A stretch of 53,601 nucleotides of DNA, taken from positions 1 through 53,601 of the forward strand of contig JAXHVB010000028.1 in NCBI GenBank assembly GCA_034189125.1. Reading direction: 5' to 3'. The translations under genes were made by a program, and so were the position numbers. The DNA comes from UBA5862 sp002408105 (lineage in GTDB: Bacteria > Pseudomonadota > Gammaproteobacteria > Pseudomonadales > UBA5862). Every line of letters begins with the position of its first letter. Within the stretch, counting starts at the first letter, position 1. The notes beneath the pieces are model-generated. The model made no database searches. It was not told the DNA's origin and saw nothing but the letters and a program-made list of their open reading frames with translations. Below, one piece after another: positions 26,036 to 34,848 of this stretch.

Positions 26036-27121
26036 ATGCACGCCAACCCAGCCGCCATGCCCGGGCAAGCAAGCCCACACCGCCATGATTGGAGCCGTCA
26101 GGAGGTGGAGCGCTTGCTGAACGCACCACTGAATGACCTGCTGTTCGAGGCCCAGACGGTCCACCGCCGACACCACCAACCGAACCAGGTGCAACTGAGC
26201 ACCCTGTTGTCAATCAAGACCGGTGCCTGCCCCGAAGACTGCGCCTACTGCCCCCAGAGCGGCCATTACAACACGGCCCTGGAACGGGAAAAACTGCTGG
26301 AAGTCGAACGCGTGCTCGAAGCCGCCCGCACAGCCCGTGACAAAGGAGCGACTCGCTTCTGCATGGGTGCAGCCTGGCGCTCGCCGCAAGACCGCGACCT
26401 GCCCCATGTCATCGAAATGGTCAAAGGCGTCAAAGCGCTGGGACTCGAGACCTGCATGACCCTCGGCATGCTCACCGAGTCCCAAGCACACCGCCTCGCC
26501 GATGCGGGACTCGACTACTACAACCACAATCTGGACACCTCACCCGAGTACTACGGCGAGATCATCACCACCCGCACCTACCAAGACCGGCTTGAAACCC
26601 TTGGCCACGTGCGTGATGCCGGCATCAATGTGTGCGCGGGCGGCATTGTTGGCATGGGGGAATCCCGCCAGGACCGCGCCGGCCTGCTGCAACAGCTCGC
26701 GAACCTGCCCGAGCACCCGGAGAGTGTGCCGATCAACCTGCTGGTCAAGGTCGCCGGGACCCCGCTCGACCAGGTCGAAGCGCTGGACCCCCTGGAGTTG
26801 GTGCGCACCATCGCCACGGCCCGCATCCTGATGCCGGATTCCCAGTTGCGCCTTTCCGCCGGTCGCGAGGGCATGGAAGACGGCATTCAGGCGCTGTGCT
26901 TCTTTGCTGGCGCCAATTCGGTGTTTGTCGGCGAGAAGCTATTGACGACACCATTGCCTGAAACAAGCGACGACATGCAGTTGTTCAAGCGCCTCGGCAT
27001 CCAAACCGAAACCCATGAGGAAACCGTGGAGGCCAGTGCCCGCACCGCCGCCCTGGTTGAAGCCGCGCGCCAAGAGCAGCGTTCCGGCCAGTACTACGAC
27101 GCAACCCAGGCACGCGCCTAG
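26036..27121 (+). CDS. bioB: biotin synthase
   Basis: BioB is the radical-SAM enzyme that inserts sulfur into dethiobiotin. From ATG 26036 (after AAGGGG) the protein is 361 aa. It has the radical-SAM CxxxCxxC in GACPEDCAYCPQSGHY, the [2Fe-2S] ligand regions GATRFCMGAAW and ETCMTLGML, LDYYNHNLDTSPEYY, and GGIVGMGE with LRLSAGREGM. Longer in-frame starts overlap comF and are rejected. It is the first gene of bioBFCD and probably under the BirA-like operator upstream. bioA is not in the window. Confidence 0.97.
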   Translation: MHANPAAMPGQASPHRHDWSRQEVERLLNAPLNDLLFEAQTVHRRHHQPNQVQLSTLLSIKTGACPEDCAYCPQSGHYNTALEREKLLEVERVLEAARTARDKGATRFCMGAAWRSPQDRDLPHVIEMVKGVKALGLETCMTLGMLTESQAHRLADAGLDYYNHNLDTSPEYYGEIITTRTYQDRLETLGHVRDAGINVCAGGIVGMGESRQDRAGLLQQLANLPEHPESVPINLLVKVAGTPLDQVEALDPLELVRTIATARILMPDSQLRLSAGREGMEDGIQALCFFAGANSVFVGEKLLTTPLPETSDDMQLFKRLGIQTETHEETVEASARTAALVEAARQEQRSGQYYDATQARA

Positions 27122-27129
27122 CAGCCACC

Positions 27130-28317
27130 GTGCACCCACGAGAAGCACGGCTTGAACAGGAGCTGGCGGCGCTGCGCTCGCGCCACCGCTACCGCCGCCG
27201 CCGCACCCACCAGGGCCCGCAACAGCCGCGTCTAGCGCACAGCGGCGGGGAGTGGTTGGCGTTCTCCAGCAACGACTACCTCGGTCTCGCCAACCACCCG
27301 CGGGTGGTCGAGGCCTTGGCAACCGGCGCGCGGCGCTGGGGCGCTGGGGCCGGCGCGGCCCACCTGGTCAATGGCCACAGTGCTGCGCACCATGCGCTGG
27401 AGGAAGCCCTGGCACGCTACACCGGCTACCCGCGGGCGCTTCTGTTCTCAACCGGATACCACGCCAATCTCGCTGTGCTTGGTACCCTGGCCGAGCGCGG
27501 TGACTTGCTGCTGCAGGACAAGCTGAACCATGCCTCGCTGCTCGATGGCGGGCGGTTGTCACGGGCGCGCATGCAACGGTACCGCCACGGTGACATCGCT
27601 CACCTGCGCGAGCTGCTCGAGCCGGCCCCACCCGGCCGCGCAATGGTTGCCACCGACGGTGTATTCAGCATGGACGGCGACCTTGCCCCTTTGCGCGAAC
27701 TCGCCGCCCTGGCAAACAGCCGCGGGGATTGGTTGATGGTGGACGATGCCCATGGCTTCGGTGTTCTCGGAGACGGCCGTGGCAGCGTTGCGGAAGCGGG
27801 CTTGCGCCCTGATCAAGTGCCGATCTACATGGCCACCCTGGGAAAAGCTTGCGGCGTATTCGGTGCCTTCGTCGCGGGCTCAGAGACCCTGATCGAAACC
27901 CTGATCAACCGCGCCCGGCCCTACGTGTACACCACTGCACTGCCACCAGCCCTCGCCGAGGCAACCTTGGCCGCACTCGAGTTGATCGAACAGGAGCCCG
28001 AGCGCCGCCAGCGGCTACAGGACCGAATCGCCCAGTTGCGCAAAGGGGCTTGCGAACTCGGCTTGCCGCTGGCGCCTTCGGCCACCGCAATCCAGCCACT
28101 GATTCTTGGCGACGATGCCACCGCCTTGGCCTGGGCCACCGCCCTTGAAGCGCGCGGCATCCTGGTCACCGCCATTCGCCCACCCACGGTTCCCGAGGGC
28201 AAGGCCCGGCTGCGCATCGCCCTCAGCACCGCGCACAGCAGCGCCGATGTTGACCGCCTGCTCGAAGCCCTCGCCCGGCTACAACACCAGCCACCCCAAC
28301 TGCAGGACACCGCATGA
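27130..28317 (+). CDS. bioF: 8-amino-7-oxononanoate synthase
   Basis: BioF joins pimeloyl-ACP and alanine with PLP to form 8-amino-7-oxononanoate. The protein is 395 aa from GTG 27130, 8 nt after bioB. Motifs include AFSSNDYLGLANHPRV, GAGAAHLVNGHSAAHHALE, LLFSTGYHANLAVLGTL, VDDAHGFGVLGDGRGS, and the PLP lysine in ATLGKACGVFGAFVAGS. The stop codon overlaps the bioC ATG by 4 bp. Confidence 0.97.
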   Translation: MHPREARLEQELAALRSRHRYRRRRTHQGPQQPRLAHSGGEWLAFSSNDYLGLANHPRVVEALATGARRWGAGAGAAHLVNGHSAAHHALEEALARYTGYPRALLFSTGYHANLAVLGTLAERGDLLLQDKLNHASLLDGGRLSRARMQRYRHGDIAHLRELLEPAPPGRAMVATDGVFSMDGDLAPLRELAALANSRGDWLMVDDAHGFGVLGDGRGSVAEAGLRPDQVPIYMATLGKACGVFGAFVAGSETLIETLINRARPYVYTTALPPALAEATLAALELIEQEPERRQRLQDRIAQLRKGACELGLPLAPSATAIQPLILGDDATALAWATALEARGILVTAIRPPTVPEGKARLRIALSTAHSSADVDRLLEALARLQHQPPQLQDTA

Positions 28318-29132
28318 ACGCTGCACTGCCATCGGCCAATGCCCAAAACGGCAACCGCATCACCAAGGCCGCTGTGGCGCGCTCGTTCAGCCGTGCAGCC
28401 GGCAGCTACGACAGGGTGGCAGAATTGCAACGCCACGCAGGTGAGCGCCTGTTGGCGCAGGTACCCCCGGACTTTGAGGCCACCACCCTGGTGGACGGCG
28501 GCGCTGGCACCGGGTTTTTCGCACCACTGCTGAACGCGCGGCTTGCGCCAAACCGGTTGATCCTGCTCGACATCGCGCCAGGCATGCTCGCCTTCGCCCG
28601 CGACCGGCGCCCAACGGCCAGCGCCCGCCACCTGTGCGCCGACCTCGAAGCGCTGCCGTTGGCAACCGGGACCGTCGACTTGCTTTTCACAAGCCTCGCC
28701 ATCCAATGGCTCGCCGACCTGCCTGGCTTCTTTCGCGAAGCTGCGCGTGTGCTCAGACCCGGCGGGCGGCTACTGTTTGCCACGCTGGGCCCAGCAACCC
28801 TGCAGGAAATGCGCGCGGCCTGGCAACAAGTCGACAGCGCGGTTCACGTCAACCGCTTCACCTCCGCGGAGGCAGTGCATGCATCCGCGGGCCCGGCCGA
28901 CTGGAGCGAATTTCACCTGGAGGAAGAACTGCGCGTGCGCCACTATGCCCAACTGCGAGACCTGACCCACGAACTGAAAGCGCTAGGCGCTCACAACCTC
29001 AGTCAGGAACAGCCCAAAGGCTTGGCCGGGCGCGGTCGACTGCAGCGCTTCCGCACCGCCTACGAAGCCCTGCGCACCCCATCAGGCCTGCCCGCCAGCT
29101 GGCAGCTGTTGTACGGCAGTGCCGTCCGATGA
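28314..29132 (+). CDS. bioC: malonyl-[acyl-carrier protein] O-methyltransferase BioC
   Basis: BioC methylates malonyl-ACP to start pimeloyl-ACP synthesis. The 272-aa protein starts with the typical RSFSRAAGSYDRVAELQRHAG and has the SAM motif LVDGGAGTGFFAPLL, DLEALPLATGTVDLLFTSLAIQW and the late RVLRPGGRLLFATLGP strand. It overlaps bioF and bioD by 4 bp each (ATGA), so the operon is translationally coupled. The pimeloyl-ACP esterase (bioH or equivalent) is not in the window. Confidence 0.95.
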   Translation: MNAALPSANAQNGNRITKAAVARSFSRAAGSYDRVAELQRHAGERLLAQVPPDFEATTLVDGGAGTGFFAPLLNARLAPNRLILLDIAPGMLAFARDRRPTASARHLCADLEALPLATGTVDLLFTSLAIQWLADLPGFFREAARVLRPGGRLLFATLGPATLQEMRAAWQQVDSAVHVNRFTSAEAVHASAGPADWSEFHLEEELRVRHYAQLRDLTHELKALGAHNLSQEQPKGLAGRGRLQRFRTAYEALRTPSGLPASWQLLYGSAVR

Positions 29133-29833
29133 GTTTTGCGGCCTACCTCACCGGCACCGACACCGATGCTGGAAAAACTCTGGTGGCCGGCGCGCTGCTG
29201 CACCTGGCCCGGCGCAGTGGCTGCTCCACTGCGGGCGTCAAACCCGTCGCGTCCGGTTGTGAGCGCGATGCCACCGGCACCCTGCGCAACCGCGATGCAC
29301 TCTGCCTGCAACAGGAAACCCAGCCAGCGCTCGCGTACGCGCAAATCAACCCCATCGCCCTGGAACCCGCAATCGCCCCTCACATCGCCGCCCATGAATG
29401 CGGCGTCGACCTCAACGTCGCTACCCTGGCAAGAGGCTGCAATGCAGTGTTGGAGTTGGGTCGAGATTTCACCCTGGTGGAAGGGGCCGGCGGCTGGCGC
29501 GTACCCTTGAACACCCACGAGACCCTCGCGGACCTGGCCAAGGCGCTGCGCTTGCCGGTGATCCTGGTGGTGGGCATGCGCCTTGGGTGCATCAACCACG
29601 CCGTTCTCAGCGCTGAAGCGATTCGGGCCGACGGGCTGGAGCTGGTCGGATGGGTCGCGAATCAGGCCGTGCCTGAGATGGCGCGGTTCAATGAAAACCT
29701 AGCAACCCTCACAGCCTTGATGCCTGCGCCATTGCTCGGCAGCATACCGCATTTGCAACGACCGAACTCAGAGTCGGCCGCGCACTACCTGGACCTTGGA
29801 CTTCTGCCTTTGAAAACCGCAACGACCAGCTAG
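29129..29833 (+). CDS. bioD: dethiobiotin synthetase
   Basis: BioD carboxylates 7,8-diaminopelargonate with ATP to dethiobiotin. From ATG 29129 the protein is 234 aa with the P-loop TGTDTDAGKTLVAGALL, the KPVASG substrate lysine, and VEGAGGWRVPL. A longer in-frame start lies inside bioC and is rejected. It is the last gene of bioBFCD; its TAG overlaps the convergent hydrolase's stop codon by 4 bp. Confidence 0.96.
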   Translation: MSFAAYLTGTDTDAGKTLVAGALLHLARRSGCSTAGVKPVASGCERDATGTLRNRDALCLQQETQPALAYAQINPIALEPAIAPHIAAHECGVDLNVATLARGCNAVLELGRDFTLVEGAGGWRVPLNTHETLADLAKALRLPVILVVGMRLGCINHAVLSAEAIRADGLELVGWVANQAVPEMARFNENLATLTALMPAPLLGSIPHLQRPNSESAAHYLDLGLLPLKTATTS

Positions 29834-30504
29834 CCGCCAACCACCGTTTTCCAACAGCGGCCGTCCATCTTCAGCTCAATTTCATCACCTGGCACCAAAG
29901 GTCCGACTCCGGCTGGGGTGCCGGTCAATACGACATCTCCCGGTAACAGCGTGAACAATTGGTTGATTTCGGTCAGCAGGCTGGCCGGATCAAACAGCAT
30001 GTCTGCCACCTGCCCATGCTGACGCAGAGTGCCGTTGATGTGGGACTCGAACACCAGTTCGGCCATCGGCGGCAGTTGGTCCAAGGACACCCAGGGCGTG
30101 ACCGGGCAGGCACCGTCAAACGCCTTGGCACGCTCCCAGGGATGCCCCTTGGCCTTGAGTTCAGACTGCACGGCACGAAGGGTCAGGTCAAGCGCGACCC
30201 CAGCGGCTGCGACCGCATCCAGCACCGCTCCCGTGGAACGGCGTGACAACGGCGCTCGGATCAGCAGGGCGAGCTCAGCTTCCGCCTCGCAGGGGCCAAG
30301 GCCGGCAGGAAGCCCCCAGGGTGCTTCGAAGGCAACCAACGCGGTCGATGGCTTCATGAACAGCACCGGAGCGTCTGGAATCGGGTTGCCCAATTCACGG
30401 GCATGGGCGGCGTAGTTGCGACCCACACACACCACTTTGCCCGGGGGCAGGTCAAGGGATTCGCCCGCTGCGCTGCGGTGCTGATAAGGGCTGTGCTCAG
30501 CCAT
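29830..30504 (-). CDS. fumarylacetoacetate hydrolase (FAH) family protein
   Basis: This 224-aa single-domain FAH protein resembles YcgM/FAHD1 acylpyruvases or oxaloacetate decarboxylases. Seen: GKVVCVGRNYAAHARELGN, VLFMKPSTALV, the metal-binding CEAEAELALLI, DLTLRAVQ, KAFDGACPVTPWV and the C-terminal GDVVLTGTPAGVGPL. The start overlaps the end of the upstream flavoprotein by 8 bp, so they are co-transcribed. Exact substrate is not determinable; a small 2-oxo-acid is likely. Confidence 0.9.
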   Translation of the reverse strand: MAEHSPYQHRSAAGESLDLPPGKVVCVGRNYAAHARELGNPIPDAPVLFMKPSTALVAFEAPWGLPAGLGPCEAEAELALLIRAPLSRRSTGAVLDAVAAAGVALDLTLRAVQSELKAKGHPWERAKAFDGACPVTPWVSLDQLPPMAELVFESHINGTLRQHGQVADMLFDPASLLTEINQLFTLLPGDVVLTGTPAGVGPLVPGDEIELKMDGRCWKTVVGG

Positions 30505-31909
30505 CGATGAGTTTTCCAGGATTCATGATTCCGCTTGGGTCGAGCACACGCTTGAGTTGACGCATCAATTCGATTTCAACGGTGCTGCGCGAATGGTGCA
30601 AATAAGGTTTCTTGATCAGGCCCACGCCATGCTCAGCCGATACACTGCCACCGTAGCGGGCGACGGCTGCGTAGACCCACTCGCTGACCCGCCCACATTC
30701 GGTAAAAAACCGGTCTTTGTCCCAATCCTCAGGGCAGAGAATGTTCAGGTGCAGGTTGCCATCGCCAATGTGCCCAAACCAGACCACCTCGAACTCGGGG
30801 TAGGCCTTGCCAACGATGGCATCGATTTCGTCAAGGAACTGGGGAATGTCCCGCACCCGCACGGAGATGTCGTTCTTGTAGGGCGTGCGCGGGGCGATGC
30901 TCTCTGAGATCCGCTCGCGCAACGCCCAGAGCCGCTCTGCCTGGGCCTCGCTCTGGCTAACCACGCCGTCCAGAACCACGCCGTCCTCGACGGCGGCCTC
31001 GAACAACTCGAACAGGGTCGCCTCGGTTGCATCATCCCCACGCTCCAGCTCGACCAGGCAATAGTATGGCGCTGCGCTGGCAAATGGCCGGGACAGGTCA
31101 CCGTGGGCCAAGACCTGCCCCAGTGCAGGCTCGGAAAAAAACTCGAATGCAGTAAGCCGCAGTGCCGCACGAAACCGGTGCAGCACGTCCATGATGGCAC
31201 CAAGCGCAGGGACCGCCACCACCATCACCTGCAAGGGCGGCGGCGACGGCGCCAAACGCATGGTCGCCTCGACAATGACCCCGAGGGTACCTTCTGACCC
31301 AATGAACAAATGCCGCAAATCGTATCCAGTGGCGTTTTTGATGAGCCCTCGGTTGAGGTCCAGCAGTTCACCGGTTCCGGTCACCACTTTGAGGCCAGCG
31401 ACCCAGTCGCGGGTCATCCCATACCGGAGCACCTTGATGCCGCCGGCATTGGTTGCGATGTTGCCACCGATTCGGCTTGACCCCGAGGAGGCGAAGTCCA
31501 CCGGGTACATCAGCCCGTGCGCCTGCGCGAACGCCTGCAACTCTGCGGTGACCACACCTGCCTGCACCTGGACCGTGCGGTCCAGGGGATTGAACTCGCC
31601 GATGCGGTTGAGCCGGTCGGTCGCCAGAACCAATTCGCCCGCGGCGGCCACCGCGCCACCACTGAGTCCGGTGCGCCCGCCAGAGGGCACCAGCGCGATC
31701 CCCTCGGCTGCTGCCAGGCGCACCAGCTCCACCACCTGCTCCGTGCTGCTCGGCAGGGCCACGGCCGCTGGAGCGCTGTCGTACTGGCGGGTCCAATCGG
31801 TGCCGAAGGGGCGCGCTTCATCGCAGTCGGTGATCAGCCCATTCTGGCCAAGGATGGCTTGCAACGGGCCCAACAAGGCCGAGGGTAGGTGGGCGGGGGG
31901 TGCTGTCAT
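30497..31909 (-). CDS. FAD-binding oxidoreductase, D-2-hydroxyglutarate dehydrogenase-like
   Basis: This 470-aa flavoprotein is of the VAO/PCMH (GlcD-like) type: PSGGRTGLSGGAV and SSGSSRIGGNIATNAGG bind FAD, and the C-terminal region has FGHIGDGNLHLNIL and SVSAEHGVGLIKKPYL. In Pseudomonas such a gene lies beside serA and its product oxidises the D-2-hydroxyglutarate that SerA makes from 2-oxoglutarate. Here serA is 1.5 kb away on the other strand, which supports that role; D-lactate or glycolate oxidation are alternatives. Electrons probably go to ETF or quinone. Confidence 0.85.
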   Translation of the reverse strand: MTAPPAHLPSALLGPLQAILGQNGLITDCDEARPFGTDWTRQYDSAPAAVALPSSTEQVVELVRLAAAEGIALVPSGGRTGLSGGAVAAAGELVLATDRLNRIGEFNPLDRTVQVQAGVVTAELQAFAQAHGLMYPVDFASSGSSRIGGNIATNAGGIKVLRYGMTRDWVAGLKVVTGTGELLDLNRGLIKNATGYDLRHLFIGSEGTLGVIVEATMRLAPSPPPLQVMVVAVPALGAIMDVLHRFRAALRLTAFEFFSEPALGQVLAHGDLSRPFASAAPYYCLVELERGDDATEATLFELFEAAVEDGVVLDGVVSQSEAQAERLWALRERISESIAPRTPYKNDISVRVRDIPQFLDEIDAIVGKAYPEFEVVWFGHIGDGNLHLNILCPEDWDKDRFFTECGRVSEWVYAAVARYGGSVSAEHGVGLIKKPYLHHSRSTVEIELMRQLKRVLDPSGIMNPGKLIDG

Positions 31910-32059
31910 GCCGACTGGAACTCCGCGAGACCGAAACGGCGCATGATACGCGGCGCCGCGGGGGGCTGTCAGGACAGGCGGTGCACCGCCCGAGTCACCG
32001 TGTTAGGGTTCGCCGACGGCATCCAGCCAGGGCCCACACAGCACAGGGAGGGGTTTGCA

Positions 32060-32488
32060 ATGAGCCAACAGACCCAGGCCGAGGGACACTGCCTGTGTCG
32101 CCGTGTACAGGTGCGGGCGGACAGCATGGCCCTCGAGGTGGGGGCTTGCCACTGTACGATGTGCCGGCGCTGGGGTGGCGGCCCCTTTGTGGAGGTGCAC
32201 TGTGGCACCGCAGTGCACTTCTCCGGCGAGGAGCACATCCGCCTGTTCAGCTCCTCCGATTGGGCTGAACGCGGGTTTTGCAGCCACTGCGGGACCCACC
32301 TCTTCTACCGCCTCAAGCACGACAGCAGCCACATCATGCCGGCGGGCCTATTTGGCGATGACCCGCGCCTCAAGCTGACCACTCAGGTGTTCGTGGATGA
32401 ACAGCCCCACTATTACCAGTTTGCCAACGACACCCTGTGTTTGACGGGCGAACAGGTGTTCGAACAGTTTTCTGGGGACACCGAGTAG
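32060..32488 (+). CDS. GFA/CENP-V family zinc-binding protein
   Basis: The 142-aa protein has the Gfa-type zinc sites: GHCLCRRVQV, ACHCTMCRRWGGG and GFCSHCGTHLFYRL. The family was named for glutathione-dependent formaldehyde activation, but most members have no proven activity. ATG 32060 is preferred over the longer frame, which has no similarity. It is the first of three small same-strand genes (GFA, VOC, cupin). Confidence 0.88.
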   Translation: MSQQTQAEGHCLCRRVQVRADSMALEVGACHCTMCRRWGGGPFVEVHCGTAVHFSGEEHIRLFSSSDWAERGFCSHCGTHLFYRLKHDSSHIMPAGLFGDDPRLKLTTQVFVDEQPHYYQFANDTLCLTGEQVFEQFSGDTE

Positions 32489-32517
32489 CCACCCCAGCAC
32501 ACCAGGAGGCCGACCGC

Positions 32518-32907
32518 ATGGAGCGTGTTACAGGCATTGGCGGGTTCTTTTTTCGCGCCCAGGATCCCACCGCTTTGGCCCGCTGGTACACCCAACACCT
32601 CGGCATAGACCCGGTTCCAGAAGACTACAGCACCGCGCCCTGGATGCCCGCGGCCGGGCCGACTGTGTTCGCGCCCTTTCCTGCTGACACCGACTACTTC
32701 GGCCACGCGGCCTGCCAGTGGATGCTCAATTTTCGAGTCGCCGATCTGGACGCCATGGTGCGCCAACTGCAAGCGGTGGGCATCCGGGTTGAGCTGGACC
32801 CGACACGACATCCGAACGGTCGCTTCGCCCGCCTGAACGACCCAGAAGGCAACCCAATCGAACTCTGGGAGCCGGCCCAGCCCGACCACGCCAATCCGCC
32901 TCGGTGA
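32518..32907 (+). CDS. VOC (glyoxalase/bleomycin-resistance) superfamily protein
   Basis: The 129-aa protein starts 9 nt after a perfect AGGAGG (32503-32508). It has two beta-alpha-beta-beta-beta halves typical of VOC proteins: ITGIGGFFF-type start (VTGIGGFFFRAQDPTALARWY), YTQHLGIDPV, MLNFRVADLDAMVRQLQAVGI and the C-terminal LNDPEGNPIELWEP, which carries the last metal-ligand glutamate. Substrate unknown. Its stop overlaps the cupin gene's GTG start. Confidence 0.9.
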   Translation: MERVTGIGGFFFRAQDPTALARWYTQHLGIDPVPEDYSTAPWMPAAGPTVFAPFPADTDYFGHAACQWMLNFRVADLDAMVRQLQAVGIRVELDPTRHPNGRFARLNDPEGNPIELWEPAQPDHANPPR

Positions 32908-33311
32908 AGGCCATGCCATCGCACCTGTTCTCTGAGTTTGCCGTCATCGGGCCGACAGGGACTGTCGACCTCGAGCCGGTCGACCCCAGCCTGTACGCGC
33001 GGCTTGATGCAGAGTACGGCGGCTTCGATGGACACCTGTTGGTGAGCGCTCACTCGTTTGATGAAGACTGGGATACCTGGGAGGTTCACCCAGCGGGCGA
33101 CGAGCTGGTGGTGCTCATCCGTGGGTGGGCCCAGCTGGTTCTGCAGGGTCCCAATGGCGAGACGACACAGGGCCTGGCGCGGCCCGGGGACTTCTGCCTG
33201 GTGCCCAAGGGCGCATGGCACACCGCCCGCGTCAACCAGCCAACCCAGTTGCTGTTCATCACCCCTGGAGCCAACACCAGCAACGCTGAGAAACCGCCCA
33301 GCTCAGTCTGA
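32904..33311 (+). CDS. cupin-domain protein
   Basis: The 135-aa product has a single cupin barrel: WEVHPAGDELVVLIRGWAQL (first cupin motif, with H and E) and RPGDFCLVPKGAWHTARV (second motif, with H). It starts at GTG 32904 overlapping the VOC stop; ATG 32913 is an alternative. Metal-binding histidines are kept, so an enzymatic or small-molecule-binding role is possible. Function unknown. Confidence 0.85.
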   Translation: MKAMPSHLFSEFAVIGPTGTVDLEPVDPSLYARLDAEYGGFDGHLLVSAHSFDEDWDTWEVHPAGDELVVLIRGWAQLVLQGPNGETTQGLARPGDFCLVPKGAWHTARVNQPTQLLFITPGANTSNAEKPPSSV

Positions 33312-33374
33312 CGGCAGTGCGACAAGACCATCGAGTCGGCTGACTTCGTCCCGGGCTGCGGCCCAGGCCGCACG

Positions 33375-33383
33375 TGCTACACT
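33375..33383 (+). promoter_or_regulatory. candidate extended -10 promoter for serA
   Basis: TGCTACACT at 33375-33383 fits an extended -10 (TG-n-TACACT) 45 bp before the serA ATG. No clear -35 element is present. Confidence 0.35.
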
Positions 33384-33428
33384 CGCGCCCCCTGGCCTGT
33401 TCGAATCGACTGGGAACCAACGCTTCCG

Positions 33429-34655
33429 ATGAAACTCTCGCTGCCCAAATCATCCATCAACGTGCTGCTGCTCGAAGGCATCCACCGCAATGCCATCGAG
33501 ACCTTTCAAGCTGCGGGCTACACCAGCATCGAAGCCTTGCCCACCGCACTCACCGGAGACGAACTGCGCGAGCGCATCGCCGACGCCCATTTCGTTGGCA
33601 TTCGCTCGCGCACCCAGCTGACTGCGCCGGTGCTCGAAGCGGCCCGCAAACTGGTGGGCATTGGCTGCTTCTGCATCGGCACCAACCAGGTTGACCTTCA
33701 GGCCGCCCTGGAAAAGGGGGTGCCGGTCTTCAACGCGCCATTCTCGAACACCCGCAGCGTTGCCGAGCTGGTGCTCGCTGAAGCCATTCTGCTGCTGCGT
33801 GGCATCCCCGAGAAAAACGCGTTGGCCCACCAACACCAATGGCGCAAGAGCGCGCAGAACTCTTTCGAGATCCGCGGTAAGAAGCTTGGCATCATCGGCT
33901 ACGGCAACATCGGAACCCAGTTGGGTGTTCTCGCTGAGGGTCTCGGGATGCAGGTGCTGTTTTACGATGTGGTCAAGCGCCTGCCCCTCGGCAACGCAAC
34001 CCAAGTGGAACGCCTGGAAGACCTGCTGTCGAGCGCCGATGTGGTCTCTCTGCACGTGCCTGAAACGCCGGCAACCAAGAACATGATCGGCGCCAACGAA
34101 ATCCGCCTGATGAAATCAACCTCGGTGCTCATCAATGCCTCACGCGGAACCGTGGTCGACATTGACGCCCTGGCCAAAGCGCTGGGGGAGGACCACCTGC
34201 TCGGCGCAGCGATCGACGTGTTCCCGGTCGAGCCAAAATCCAATGACGACCCCTTCGAGTCACCCCTGACCGCGCACCTCAACACCATCCTGACACCGCA
34301 CATCGGCGGATCAACCCTGGAGGCACAAGCCAACATCGGCATCGAAGTGGCGGAGAAGTTGATTCACTTCAGCGACAACGGCACCACCAACTCCGCGGTC
34401 AACTTTCCACAGGTTGCCCTGCCGGCACAGGCCGGCAAACACCGCTTGCTGCACATCCACCGCAACGAGCCAGGGGTGATGACCTCCATCAACCGCATCC
34501 TTTCGGAAGCTGGGATCAACATCAGCGGTCAGTACCTGCAAACCAACGAGCAGCTGGGGTATGTGGTGATCGACGTGGACGCTGAATACAGCGAGAAGGC
34601 CCTGCGTGCGCTGCAGGAAATCCCCGCCACGGTCCGCGCCCGGGTGCTGTTCTGA
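33429..34655 (+). CDS. serA: D-3-phosphoglycerate dehydrogenase with ACT domain
   Basis: SerA oxidises 3-phosphoglycerate with NAD for serine synthesis; E. coli-type enzymes regenerate NAD by reducing 2-oxoglutarate to 2-hydroxyglutarate. The 408-aa protein has RSRTQLTAPVLEAARKLVGIGCFCIGTNQ-type substrate region (seen as VGIGCFCIGTNQVDL), the Rossmann motif LGIIGYGNIGTQLGVLAEGLG, the catalytic LTPHIGGST histidine, and a C-terminal ACT domain (HIHRNEPGVMTSINRILSEA) for serine feedback. Length and layout match the E. coli enzyme. Confidence 0.97.
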   Translation: MKLSLPKSSINVLLLEGIHRNAIETFQAAGYTSIEALPTALTGDELRERIADAHFVGIRSRTQLTAPVLEAARKLVGIGCFCIGTNQVDLQAALEKGVPVFNAPFSNTRSVAELVLAEAILLLRGIPEKNALAHQHQWRKSAQNSFEIRGKKLGIIGYGNIGTQLGVLAEGLGMQVLFYDVVKRLPLGNATQVERLEDLLSSADVVSLHVPETPATKNMIGANEIRLMKSTSVLINASRGTVVDIDALAKALGEDHLLGAAIDVFPVEPKSNDDPFESPLTAHLNTILTPHIGGSTLEAQANIGIEVAEKLIHFSDNGTTNSAVNFPQVALPAQAGKHRLLHIHRNEPGVMTSINRILSEAGINISGQYLQTNEQLGYVVIDVDAEYSEKALRALQEIPATVRARVLF

Positions 34656-34848
34656 GGGGACTCGGCGCCCGCCTGAGCAGCCTTTGATCATGGCGCGAGG
34701 CACCGGTCCCCGCGGGAGCAATGTGGTCCTGCATCCAGGGCTTTTCAGCCGGATCGACCCGTGCGAGGATGCAGTGCGGGCGGACCAACAGGCACCCTGA
34801 ACCGCAGATCGAACACCCCACCCCAACGCCTATGCACGGAGCACCCGG

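Noticed and set aside
34656..34848. 36-codon ORF (ATG at 34690) between serA and the VPLPA-tail gene
   Set aside because: No ribosome binding site, no hydrophobic or conserved features; more likely spacer with an inverted repeat.
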